Part shown: positions 9,701 through 18,300 of the stretch, in pieces
How the letters are laid out: every line of letters starts with the position of its first letter
Position numbering within the stretch: position 1 is the first letter of the stretch
NCBI GenBank assembly: GCA_017893485.1
Contig: CM030366.1
Coordinates: forward strand, 201,867,173 to 201,931,172
Origin: Hemerocallis citrina
Lineage: Eukaryota > Streptophyta > Magnoliopsida > Asparagales > Asphodelaceae
DNA length: 64,000 nucleotides
Direction: 5' to 3'
The notes under the pieces: generated by a model
What the model saw: the letters and a program-made list of their open reading frames with translations, nothing else
What the model was told of the DNA's origin: nothing
The model's database searches: none
Program-made: the position numbers and the translations under genes

Positions 9701-12700
9701 CCAACTGCGGCCTAAAAATTACATAGACCGCAGTTGAGAACTGCGGCCTCTATTTAACACAATTTTACTTGGAAAAATTCATCGAAGTCTCAAGTCATTT
9801 TAGGCCAAATATTAAATGAACTAAGGCCGCAGTTGGGAACTGCAGCACCGAAAAAAATATTTTCGAAGCCCAACTGCGGCCTCACAATCGAACAGGCCGC
9901 AGTTCCCAACTGCGAGTGGTCCATTTTCTGAATTAGTTTCGAAAGTGGTCTATTTTGGGAGGAAAATCCTAGACTGACAAGGTTTGACTAGTTATAATTT
10001 TTTGAAATTCCAAAATACCCCTCCCTTGTAAAGCAATTAAAATCCATATTCATCATCTTCCTCCTTTTACAAATTGCTTATCATCTTCATTGTTTTCTTC
10101 CTCGTGTAATCAACCCAAAATACATAGTACTCTCTTCTAGCTAAACAAATCCAAAAATCAAGAAATCAGACCTCTTCCTCTTCCCCAATTTCACCCCAAT
10201 CTCAAAATCTCACCATGGATCCAACCCCAATCTCAAAGTTTTGTTATGAATGGCTTGATTTTCTACTCTTTTGACTTTTCTTTTAACACTTTGTTGATCA
10301 CCCTCCATCCAAACAATTTTGGAACATATCAATTGTGTTACATTTTGATAATTTTCATTCAATTATATACCAATGTATCTGTAACTTCTTGAACTTATAC
10401 CCCTCACCATTAATGCAACCGAGCTATTTGAAAATAACAAAAACAAAAAAATGTTCTTGGAAATGAAGTCTACATGAGCTGCTGCTATGATTTGTGGATT
10501 AGGGTTTGGGATTTGGAAGTGGATTCACGAATTTGGGTGGAAAGATTTTGAAGAAAAATTGTGGGGGAAGAAGAATAAGGGAATTGGGATTTGGAAGTTT
10601 CGTTTGTTGATTTGTTTAGTTTGAGAGAGAGAGAGAGAGAGATTTGTGTTTTAGTTCGTTTATGAGAGGGGTATTTTGAGGATTTCAAGAAGTTTTAAAC
10701 TAGTCAAACCTTGTCAGGCCCAGTTAGCACCTAATCACAGGAGAGAGGACGGAGAAGTTAAAAAACTAACTGCAAGGGGTATACTTCGTAATTTTTTTGA
10801 AACGTTTGGAGTTTTTTGTATTTGCAACAAACATTGTGTTTTCTTTTTGTATTTTACCCTTTTATTTTTAACAATTAACAAGTACTCAATATACTAGCAC
10901 TTTGTTCATCTGCTTATCTTTCACATCTATTATAATGGGAGAGTTGGAGTTGTCTTTTGTAAACATACCAACTTACGTGTATCATACATAACTAATATGA
11001 AGTAGGTCTCAGGTTCGAGGCTAGACTACGTCGGAGTTTTTATTTTTTAAAAATATATTTATCTATTATGACGTGCATCGTATGTGTAAATTACTAGTTT
11101 TTTCTTTAAATCAAAAGATGTGGCGAGATCAAGCATAAATTCGTTGTTAATAGTAGTTTATTCATGCAATTACCACATTGTTCTGGGGAGCACATTTTAA
11201 CAGTAAAGTGACTTGGCAGTTCTCTTGATTACATTTTTTTTTTTTGGCTCTTAATTCCAGCATGAATCTGGTCTGTGTAAAAACATGCTTCAAGATTATG
11301 CTCAAAAGATGAATTATGCACTGCCTTCTTATAAGTGCAACAACAACAAACATGTTGTGGACTCATACATTTGTACTGTTGAGATTGGTGGGATCCAATA
11401 TATTGGTGCTGCTGCCAGGACAAAGAAAGAAGCAGCGATCAAAGCAGCAAGAACTGCACTTTTCTCAATACAATGTAAGTTAAACATGTATTCTTAAAGG
11501 GGGAATTAATATATCAGGAAAGTTTTGTCATCTGTGTAACTTTTGATTGCAAATACTTCTTACCATTTCACTTTCAAGAACCTAAATTTACAGGGGAAAT
11601 TTCGTCATATTCTCTTTTCTGATCTGCCAATTCCTTATAAAAATAACAGCCTTAAGAAATCCATTTACATTTTCATCCAACTGTTGAACGTAAGGATAAC
11701 AGCCTCAGTATTACTTTTTTGGCAAATTGACAGCCTCAGTATTACTTGATAATAAAAGGGAAAAGTAAGGAATAACTTTTATTCTTCTTTTTTTGTCCGT
11801 AATTTTTGTTTCTTTGCAACTTCCTTTTGAGAGGAAGAAAATAAACTAAAGGAGCAAAAACTTGCATGAACCTTGAGAAATTCCTTGATTTTTTTTTTCT
11901 TACGATCAACTCAAAAAATTTCATGGGAACATATATTTGTGCTTTTATTTCGTTCTTGCTATTAGTTTTTGTGGGAAAATTCATTTTGCGAGCTCCAAAG
12001 CTATCAAAGTTTCGCTGTTATTGTTGTCATTCTTAAATAATTTCACCTAGCTCTCACTTCCCTTTGATCTAAAATAGCCTCGCTGTAACTTGATAACCTT
12101 TCTCTTGTAGATGGTTCTGAGACGAGGACAGATGCAACCTCCCAATACTCTGTTCTTCCTAGCAAGAAGAAGGGGAAAGAGCAGGAACCACGACAGCAAA
12201 CAATGGAAGAGCTAAAACCAAAGAAGGCCGTGAAGAAGAAGAAGAAGAAGAAGAAGAAGAAGAAATGGTTGAAACGAAAATTCCAAAGAGAGAATGGTGA
12301 CAAGAACGAGGCAGCAAAACACAGCATTGATGAGTCTGTTAACGATGAGAATGAGCTAGGCTCTGATGGAATGAATAATGATGGACCGTTAAGCCAGACT
12401 AAGGAATTAGACCCATCGGCTACAGAGACTAATGGATGTATCGGCGCTGATGTACAACTAGATGGATCAGCAGCAACATTGGACACTGAAAGATTTGAGA
12501 ATTCTCAAGAAGGGATGATAACATGTTCGGGATTCTTTCAAGAGCTGAAGCCTGATGCAATAGAAAATGTTTTTCCAGTGGAAGTTGAAGAGGGGACCCT
12601 CCAACCAATTCCCAGCAAAAATGAAAAAAAGCAGCAGGGATTCACGACCCCAAACAACAGAAAAGCTCAAACCAAAGAAAGCCGTGATGAAGAAGAAGAA

Positions 12701-12730
12701 GAACTGGTCAAGGCGAAAAGTTCCAGGTAA
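3631..12730 (+). CDS. HYL1: HYL1/DRB1, dsRNA-binding microRNA-processing protein (four exons)
   Basis: Exons 3631-3721, 8906-9165, 11261-11474 and 12111-12730 join in phase (1, 0, 1) with GT/AG borders and encode 394 residues; Arabidopsis HYL1 has about 419. HYL1 binds primary microRNA hairpins with DCL1 and SERRATE in nuclear dicing bodies and helps place the cut. Seen here: a proline-rich N-terminus (1-30); dsRBD1 about residues 36-105 (FKSRLQEYAQK, EGPSHEPVFKSTV, KAAEHSAAEIAL); dsRBD2 about 122-187 (LCKNMLQDYAQKMNYA, RTKKEAAIKAARTAL); a lysine run about 225-245 coded by a GAA/AAG microsatellite, a likely nuclear signal; then an acidic, low-complexity tail. The GLCKN and AARTKK phrases point to HYL1 rather than DRB2, DRB3 or DRB4. 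The ATG lies 143 bp after the TATA box and no other ATG opens this frame. The tail ends early through a frame change (see 12731-13327). Confidence 0.92.
3987..4499. mobile_element. hAT-type MITE interrupted by a TRIM
   Basis: Terminal repeats CGGGGCCGGCTCTGAG (left) and, read inward from the right, CAAGCCCGACCCTCAG. Flanks are TAACTACA at 3979-3986 and TAACTGCA at 4500-4507, an 8-bp target duplication with one mismatch, as made by hAT transposases. No coding capacity. About half the length is the TRIM inserted at 4121-4395. Confidence 0.7.
4121..4395 (-). mobile_element. TRIM (miniature LTR retrotransposon), 275 bp
   Basis: Two near-identical direct repeats of about 75 bp (4121-4196 and 4321-4395) begin with TGTTAG or TATTAG when read on the minus strand. 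Directly next to the right repeat is TGGTATCAAAGC (4309-4320 in reverse), a primer-binding site of the initiator-Met tRNA type. Next to the left repeat is a purine tract CTGGGGGGCG. LTR-PBS-short spacer-PPT-LTR with no gene is the definition of a TRIM. It sits in an AT-dinucleotide tract, so its target duplication cannot be read. Confidence 0.75.
4793..6310 (-). mobile_element. Non-autonomous LTR retrotransposon, copy A
   Basis: LTRs at 4793-5290 (498 bp) and 5989-6310 (322 bp, with an internal deletion) are direct repeats. Minus-strand order: 5' LTR, then ACTGGTATCAGAGA (tRNA-Met-type primer site, about 5975-5988), about 700 bp without gag or pol, polypurine tract AAGGAGGAGAT, 3' LTR. Flanks TGTTA and TGTAA are a probable 5-bp target duplication with one mismatch. 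Same family as 6496-8261. The internal frame at 5638-5913 (-) matches nothing recognised. Confidence 0.75.
6496..8261 (+). mobile_element. Non-autonomous LTR retrotransposon, copy B (complete)
   Basis: LTRs 6496-7023 (528 bp) and 7741-8261 (521 bp), both TGTTG...CAACA. Primer site CTGATATCAGAGC follows the left LTR and purine tract AAGGAGGAGAT precedes the right one. The 717-bp interior has no gag-pol. Flanks CTTAG and CTTAT form a 5-bp target duplication with one mismatch. The LTRs contain 'ctctataaatag', a promoter-like TATA. With the copy at 4793-6310 in the other direction, intron 1 carries long inverted LTR sequences. Confidence 0.8.
8906..9165 (+). CDS. HYL1: HYL1 exon 2 (dsRBD1)
   Basis: Starts after TTTCTCCCAG and ends ...CCTACAGTT|GTAAGT in phase 0. 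Encodes the whole first dsRNA-binding domain: helix 1 FKSRLQEYAQK, strand-loop region EGPSHEPVFKSTVIVNG, and the C-terminal helix NRKAAEHSAAEIALMEI that in this fold carries the RNA-binding Lys/Arg face. Confidence 0.93.
9300..10860. mobile_element. Long-terminal-inverted-repeat DNA element, non-autonomous
   Basis: The left arm (about 9300-9433 plus 9971-10030) pairs with the right arm (about 10660-10860). Matching phrases in inverse orientation include TACAAAAC.CCTAAATGTTTC and its counterpart at 10800, and GACAAGGTTTGACTAG at 9975 against CTAGTCAAACCTTGTC at 10698. Arms are about 200 bp and diverged. The 630-bp interior has no recognised ORF. The left arm is split by the foldback at 9434-9970. 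Ends and superfamily are uncertain; long TIRs suggest a Mutator-like origin. Confidence 0.55.
9434..9970. mobile_element. Giant foldback element built from GGCCGCAGTT palindromes
   Basis: The whole element is a near-perfect inverted repeat centred near 9705. Each arm is itself an array of short palindromes of the form GGCCGCAGTT-SSS-AACTGCGGCC; eight full or partial units occur near 9520, 9560, 9590, 9690, 9727, 9830, 9868 and 9895. The outer ends share AATAGACCACTTTCGAAAC. CTAGAC at both borders may be a remnant target duplication. No ORF. Transcribed as part of HYL1 intron 2, it would fold into a stem of about 260 bp. Related in design to 13866-14685. Confidence 0.75.
10926..11097 (+). mobile_element. 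Mini-Helitron, 172 bp, complete ends
   Basis: A|TCTATTATAATGGGAGAG at the 5' end; ACGTGCATCGTATGT hairpin, a short spacer and ACTAG|T at the 3' end. TC start, hairpin, CTAG end and A/T insertion site are all present, which identifies a non-autonomous Helitron. It lies in HYL1 intron 2, 160 bp before the branch-point region of exon 3. Same family as 1777-2125 and 2908-3285. Confidence 0.75.
11261..11474 (+). CDS. HYL1: HYL1 exon 3 (dsRBD2)
   Basis: Starts at CATGAATCTGGTCTG (HESGLCKN) and ends at the donor CAAT|GTAAGT in phase 1. Encodes the second dsRNA-binding domain, which in HYL1 also drives homodimerisation and the DCL1 contact. Helix 1 CKNMLQDYAQKMNYA and the final helix RTKKEAAIKAARTALFSIQ are clear. 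Confidence 0.93.
12111..12730 (+). CDS. HYL1: HYL1 exon 4 (nuclear signal and tail)
   Basis: Acceptor TCTCTTGTAG at 12101-12110. Joining in phase 1 gives ...SIQ-YGSETRTDATSQYSVLP. Contains KPKKAV followed by a run of Lys from an AAG/GAA microsatellite (12229-12264), then tail unit 1 (NDENELGS, SQTKE, ETNGC, EEGTLQPIPS). Reading stops at TAA 12728-12730, shortly after the frame has drifted relative to the repeated DNA. Confidence 0.8.
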
Positions 12731-13327
12731 TAAGGGCAGCGAGAACGAGGAGGCAGCTAAGCCCAACCACGATGGGTCTCCTAACAACGAAAATGAGCTA
12801 GCGTCTGGTGGAGGGAATGAGAACAGACCTTCAAGCCAAACTAGGGAATCAGAACCATTAGCCATAGAGACTAATGGATGTTGCATAGATGATGAACAAC
12901 GAGATGGATTGGCAACACTGAATGCTGAAAGATTTGAGGATTCTCAAGACCAGAAGATGACATGTTCGGCATTCGTCCTGGAAGAGAAGCCCAACAACAA
13001 CGAGTCTCATAACAATGAAAATGAGCTAGGGTCTGGTGGAGTGAATGAGATTGGACCTTCAAGCCAGACCAAGGAATCGGAACCATTAGTCATGGAGAAT
13101 AATGGATGTTGCAAAAATGATGAACAGCGTCATGGATTGGCAACATTGAACGCCGGAAAGATTTGTGGATTCTCAAGAACGGAAGATTAACAAGTTCGCC
13201 ATTCATCCAGGAGGTGATGCCTGATGCAATAGGAGACATTTTACCTAGTGCAGTAGGACATAATTTTATTGCGGGAGTTGAAGAGGGGACTCTCCAACCA
13301 ATCTTGCAAGAGAAGTCAGAGATCTGA
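12731..13327 (+). pseudogene. HYL1 tail repeat units 2 and 3, out of frame
   Basis: DNA of tail unit 1 is repeated twice more. In a different frame, unit 2 gives KLKPKKAVMKKKKNW, NNENELASGG, SSQTRESEPL and ETNGCC; unit 3 gives NNENELGSGG, SSQTKESEPL and NNGCC. Aligning the DNA of units 1 and 2 shows one extra base in unit 2 around 12620-12650. Another extra G at about 13151 shifts frame again, after which EEGTLQPIL and a stop near 13325 follow, matching the end of unit 1. An ancestral tail with three units is the simplest reading. Either the tail has decayed or the assembly has single-base errors. In Arabidopsis the HYL1 repeat tail is dispensable for function. Confidence 0.65.
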
Positions 13328-13865
13328 TTTGAGAGTAGATAGATTTGTGCATGAGAAAATCATTTATAGTTCCAGCTCTAAGTAGTTTTTTAACCCTCTC
13401 TGTCTCTCTATCTCAACCTTCCTTTTTCATCTTTTCCTTTTGCATTAAAGAAAATTCTAACTTCAGATGCCGATATTTGAATTAAGAGTTTGGGACATGA
13501 AATTGATATACCCACTTCTTGGTTTATAAAGCCTTCATTTTTCTAGTTGCAATTGCTTTCTGATGCATGTTAATGCATGAGTTGTTCATTGTAGTCTTTA
13601 TTACATGCTTAGATTGCCCAAGGAGTAAAAAATTTACTGTGCACGATATATCTGTTATTTGCGGAATGTTGATTTATAATTATAAGATACTTAAATTTTG
13701 TTGGTTAATTTAATTAGTGCATGAGAGCTGCCTATTTTGTTTTAAAATGCACCTGCACATGATCCCTCGATTAGGAGAATTGTGCATAGGTTCTCATCGC
13801 ACTTGTGCCCATCCATTTTATAGCCAGAGATTTGCATGATGTGATATGTAATGTTTACACTATTG
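13328..13865. other. HYL1 3' flank, no further gene
   Basis: T-rich sequence following the tail repeats; probably 3' UTR and spacer. No ORF, no clear single AATAAA signal that would set the end of the transcript. Confidence 0.5.
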
Positions 13866-14685
13866 GAATTTTTTGCCGTCATAGGCCACTTCTGAAAATA
13901 TTTGCGTTTTAAGGGCTAATTTCCAAACTATTAGCGCTTGTGCGCTACTCTGTGCCACGTCAGCAGCGGCCGCTATTCCCAACAGCGGACTCTTCATTTT
14001 CGAAGTCGCTAATGAGAATAGCGGTCTATGTTTTAAATTTTTTTGAATTTTTTGTTTGCTATCGCTATTCCCACTAGCAACCTTAGTATATATGAGGTCG
14101 CTGATGGGATTAGCAACCTCAAATGAATGTATTGAAACACTTGGTGATTTCTAAAGAGTTTTTGCTATATTGGAAAAAAAAAAAAAAAATAAAACTGAGG
14201 TCGCTAATGGGAATAGCGACCTTAGTATACTTCGGTCGTTATTCACAATAGCAACCTCAGTAGGAAACACAATCTAAGGTAGGAAACTGAGATCGCTATT
14301 GGGAATAGCGACTTTTGTACAACTAAGGTCGCTATTCGGAATAGCGACCTCAGTTTTTTTAAAAAAAAATCTCCAAAGAGAACAAAAACTCTCTATAAAT
14401 CGCTAAGTGTCTCAATACATTCATTTGAGGTCGCTAATCCCATCAGCGACCTCATATATACTAAGGTCGCTAGTGGGAATAGCGACAGCAAACAAAAAAT
14501 TCAAAAAAAATTAAAACATAGGCCGCTATTCCCATTAGCGACTTCGAAAATGAAGAGGCCACTATTGATAACAGCGGCCGTTGCTGACGTAGCACAGAGT
14601 ATCGCACAAGCGCTAATAGTTTGGATACTGATCCTTAAACGCAAATATTTTCAAAAAGTGGCCTATGACGGCAAAAAACTCATAT
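13866..14685. mobile_element. Giant foldback element built from GGTCGCTATT palindromes, 9-bp TSD
   Basis: The 820-bp element is a near-perfect inverted repeat. Ends: GAATTTTTTGCCGTCATAGG (left) and, inward from the right, ATGAGTTTTTTGCCGTCATA. Flanks ACACTATTG (13857-13865) and ATACTATTG (14686-14694) form a 9-bp target duplication with one mismatch, the Mutator-superfamily size. Each arm is an array of palindromes of the form GGTCGCTATT-SSS-AATAGCGACC; about twelve units occur, for example near 14003, 14195, 14323, 14428 and 14521. No ORF. It lies between the convergent 3' ends of HYL1 and the syntaxin gene. Confidence 0.8.
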
Positions 14686-15264
14686 ATACTATTGTACCTT
14701 CAAAAGAAATTGTGTAATATTATCCTACTGCTGCTAAGTGAGATTTTCCAGGCATGCGAATGCACAAATATTTCATTTTTCTATGTACGCATATGGTATT
14801 GATCAACATGAAATTGGTTTCATTTTTCATGCACATATCAGAGTTACCAAAAAATGATGTCTGATTCGTTTTCAATAGTCACTTCTCTGCGAAACTGAAA
14901 GAAAAATTATTACCACAACTCGCTTTTGACTTGCAACATTATGATTATCAAAAAGAACTTACCAACATTATGAACCGAAACCTGTAGGCTGTAGCTCTCT
15001 CCCCATCTCTTATGCATCACACTAACTTGAAGAAAAGAAGAAAAGATTTTGGGGAGGGAAAAAATGCTTGTGACAAAGAATAAAGAATAATGCACAGTGA
15101 ACTAGTATACGATAGCTTGCAGTCCCGATGATGATGATAAACGAATAAATTGGAGATGGTGATCAGATTCTGTGAGCCATTTGGTAGAGAAGCACCAGCT
15201 ACTCGTCATTGCCATACCACATCAGAATGATTTATGGATGAAATGTCATCACCTGCTTTTGATA
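14686..15264. other. 3' flank of the syntaxin gene
   Basis: On the minus strand this follows the syntaxin stop codon at 15265-15267. Contains 'attctttattctttgtcac' (reverse) and no coding frame. Presumed 3' UTR and intergenic spacer. Confidence 0.5.
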
Positions 15265-15372
15265 TCAAAACAGTATCTCCTTGAGGATTAGGAGGACTAT
15301 CATTACCAAACACATGATAACAAGTATTGTTGCACACATCACCATTCCACCCTTCTTCTGTGTTCTCTCTGC
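15265..15372 (-). CDS. SYP4: SYP4 exon 8 (membrane anchor)
   Basis: Starts after ...CTATCCAG; encodes AERTQKKGGMVMCA followed by a run of hydrophobic residues and LKEILF-stop. This is the tail anchor. The stop is TGA at 15267-15265. Confidence 0.95.
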   Translation of the reverse strand, partial: AERTQKKGGMVMCATILVIMCLVMIVLLILKEILF

Positions 15373-18300
15373 CTGGATAGCACACGCAAAGCAGGAATTT
15401 AGACGTACCACTTTGCATTGCTATAATAAGATGTAACTATAATAATTGTTAAAAGCGTGACCTTTTGTAACTGTTTAAATCCCTCTTCAACAGTTGCTGC
15501 AACATTCTGAATATTGTAATCAATCCGGTCTACAATGGTTCCCTGCTCACATAATTGTTTTATTAGAAGATCAACAGGAATGTGAACATGTTTATCTTAG
15601 ATGGTTGAAACCTTTACCTGATCTATTACAAGAACGGAGAGATCCTTCATGATTTGAGCAAGCTCATTCACTGATTCTACAACCTACAGAATGAATTGCA
15701 GCCAGATTAAAAAATTAACCTGAAGTAATTTTACGGGATTATATCAAATATCAAATTACTTGCGAGTCAATTAAAAAAAAACATACTTCAGTCCAGAACA
15801 AAGGGGAGCAAATATTTTTGATCGAATTGTTCCTTCACAAATTGAAATTTTTGATAATGAATACACTACCTGTGAAATCTCTTTTTCCCGCTCTCTTGTG
15901 AATGCCTCGCTTTTTTTCAGCTGAGACATTTGATGATCACTAAAACCCTGTAGAAATGTGAATATGGTTTAGTATTAGAAGAACTATCCACCAGTAACAT
16001 GAAAATAAACAAAATTCCCAGGCTATTAAAAATTGGATATAATGCTAAAAAAAATTCTCTAAATCTCTTAGAATATAACCCCCCCGTAGGTCCAACTTGA
16101 TTATTGACTAACAACAAAAAGACATGTTTCAACTGTAAACAGTCCAACAATTATTCAGATGATAAATTTGGATTTGGCCTAGTAATTATATAAGCAATCA
16201 ACCTTTTTGTTCAACATCTGCTGTTAGCTTCATGAAATCTTCATTTTGTCATTTATGATTCACAGACACTAATAATAAATCAAGATGCATGTTAAAGTTC
16301 AGATTGTATTGGGGTACATTATAATCTTTACTAACAGACATGATTCTTTTTTTTAATGGACTTTAGGGGGGGAAAATTCCAAAATCCAAATGCGAGAACA
16401 TGGTTTCCTGCATATATGAATGCTTACACATGTAACGATATATGTAAGATTTTTATTCAAAAACGAAAGGGAAAGAATGAGTAATATAATTTATAAAACA
16501 ATTTTCTGCAACTTGAATGACAAATTTGGAACTCTAGAAGTTTCCTACAAATCAAGATTATTATAGTTGCCCACACCAGAGATATAACCAAGAACGTTCT
16601 GTATCAGACATGAACCAGACATTTGGCACTGATTTTTAAGCAGGTCATGCCCAAGATGGATACAGACATAAAACCTAAGTCTCGTAACTACCATATCCTG
16701 TGTTAAGCTTAAGTAGCAATACACTAATACTGGACCAGCGTGGAACTTCCCAGTTACCAGTACTCACCCCAACACTTCACCACCTGAGTAAGGCCTCATA
16801 GCAGAGGCACATGATTTGACCCTTCTTTATAAATGCATAAATTAATTTCAGAGAAAAAAATCTTGAAAGTAAGCCTAATACTTACAACATCAGCAAAATC
16901 ATCATCTTCTGATCTAGATTTTGCTCCATTCAGATTCATCTCCAAGTCGACACCATCTTGACCCTAAGATATGATAAAAAAACGAAACTAATTAATAACA
17001 ACAAAGAAACAAAAAATTAATCTATAGCTTAGCAGTACCACACAAATACCTCTTTCTGTTGTCGAAGACGTTTTAAATAAGTATTTTGCTTTTTACGGAG
17101 CTCCATTGATAAATTTTGGAGATCAGTTGCCAGTGATCTCTACATAAGAAAATTTCCACAGATTATAAATATGAAGAATATAAGAAATAAATATAGTTTC
17201 CATTGGTTGGTGAAGCTCAATCGGCCACTTAGTTTGTTATTTTACAATATCATCATATGTTTTACCTGGACATTTTTTCGAACATTTGAATCTTCAGAAG
17301 TCTCCCTTGAAGGAAGTTTCTTTAGTTTCTTCTCAGACCTCTTCAATAAATGTGTGATCTCTTGTGTGAGAGTCTCAATTACATGCTGATCCTCTTTTCC
17401 ATCTCCAAAAGAAGGCATCAAAGCCTTTGCATGAGCTTTGACTAACTCTGACATTTTTGTACGAGCACGTTGAATATCGACACCTATTTCTTCAGAAACA
17501 TCCACCCAGGCTGGAGGTAAACCAACCGCCAGTGCACCTCTACTGCATAGGTCAAAAATTGGGGGAGTACATAATCAATCTAAAGGTAACAAGATAAAGA
17601 TCTAGAAAAAGAAAGGGATGCTCTAAGAATAATATCATAATCACTCTAATGCCACTTAGAGGCATATGCAGCCAGCATTTCAACCTGATCTAGACATCAA
17701 TCTGGAGCAGTTTTTCTAGCCTAGCAAATTAGAAAAAATGGCTTGCATAAGTTAGGGAACATACATAGTTAGCAGCAACCCTCACATTTGTACTAGATTA
17801 ATCAAAAGTCTATAAAAGAACAGCAAGACGAGAAGATTTTCCATTAGTAATTGGTAAAGACCACAATTAGAACAATCATAGAAGAGACTAGTGATTTTCC
17901 TATTACATTAGGTTTACACCAAGGTTTGGCTTTAAGCCCCTACCTCTTTGCTTTAGTTATGGATGAATTAACACGAGGATTACATGATGAGGTGCCTTGG
18001 TGTATGCTTTTTGCCCATGACGTCGTCTTAGTGGGCGAGGCTAGAGCAGGAGTCAATGTTAAATTAGAGTTGTGGAGAGAAACTTTGGAACCTAGAGGCT
18101 TTAGAACAAGCAGAACTAAAACAGAGTATATGGGGTGTAATTTTAGTGATATTCGGAACACAACTAAGGAAGTAGTAAAACTTAATGGTCAAGAGATCCC
18201 TAAGAGAGACCATTTCCGATATTTAGGCTCGATTATACAAAGAGATGGAGAGATTTGTGAAGATGTTATACACAGTATCCAAGCAGAGTGGCTTAAGTGG

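Larger units (their letters stand above)
9166..11260 (+). other. HYL1 intron 2 (2.1 kb) with three transposon insertions
   Basis: GTAAGT donor, T-rich tract and TTAATTCCAG acceptor. Holds a long-TIR element (about 9300-10860) into which a giant foldback (about 9434-9970) has inserted, and a mini-Helitron (10926-11097). Confidence 0.85.

Noticed and set aside
9434..9970. CRISPR-like array of regular repeats
   Set aside because: Units are palindromic, unevenly spaced, in both orientations, and in a plant nuclear intron; a foldback transposon explains them.
12043..12886. Long minus-strand open frames opposite HYL1 exon 4
   Set aside because: They are shadows of the low-complexity Lys/Glu coding repeat; the plus strand gives the HYL1 tail with matching splice phase.
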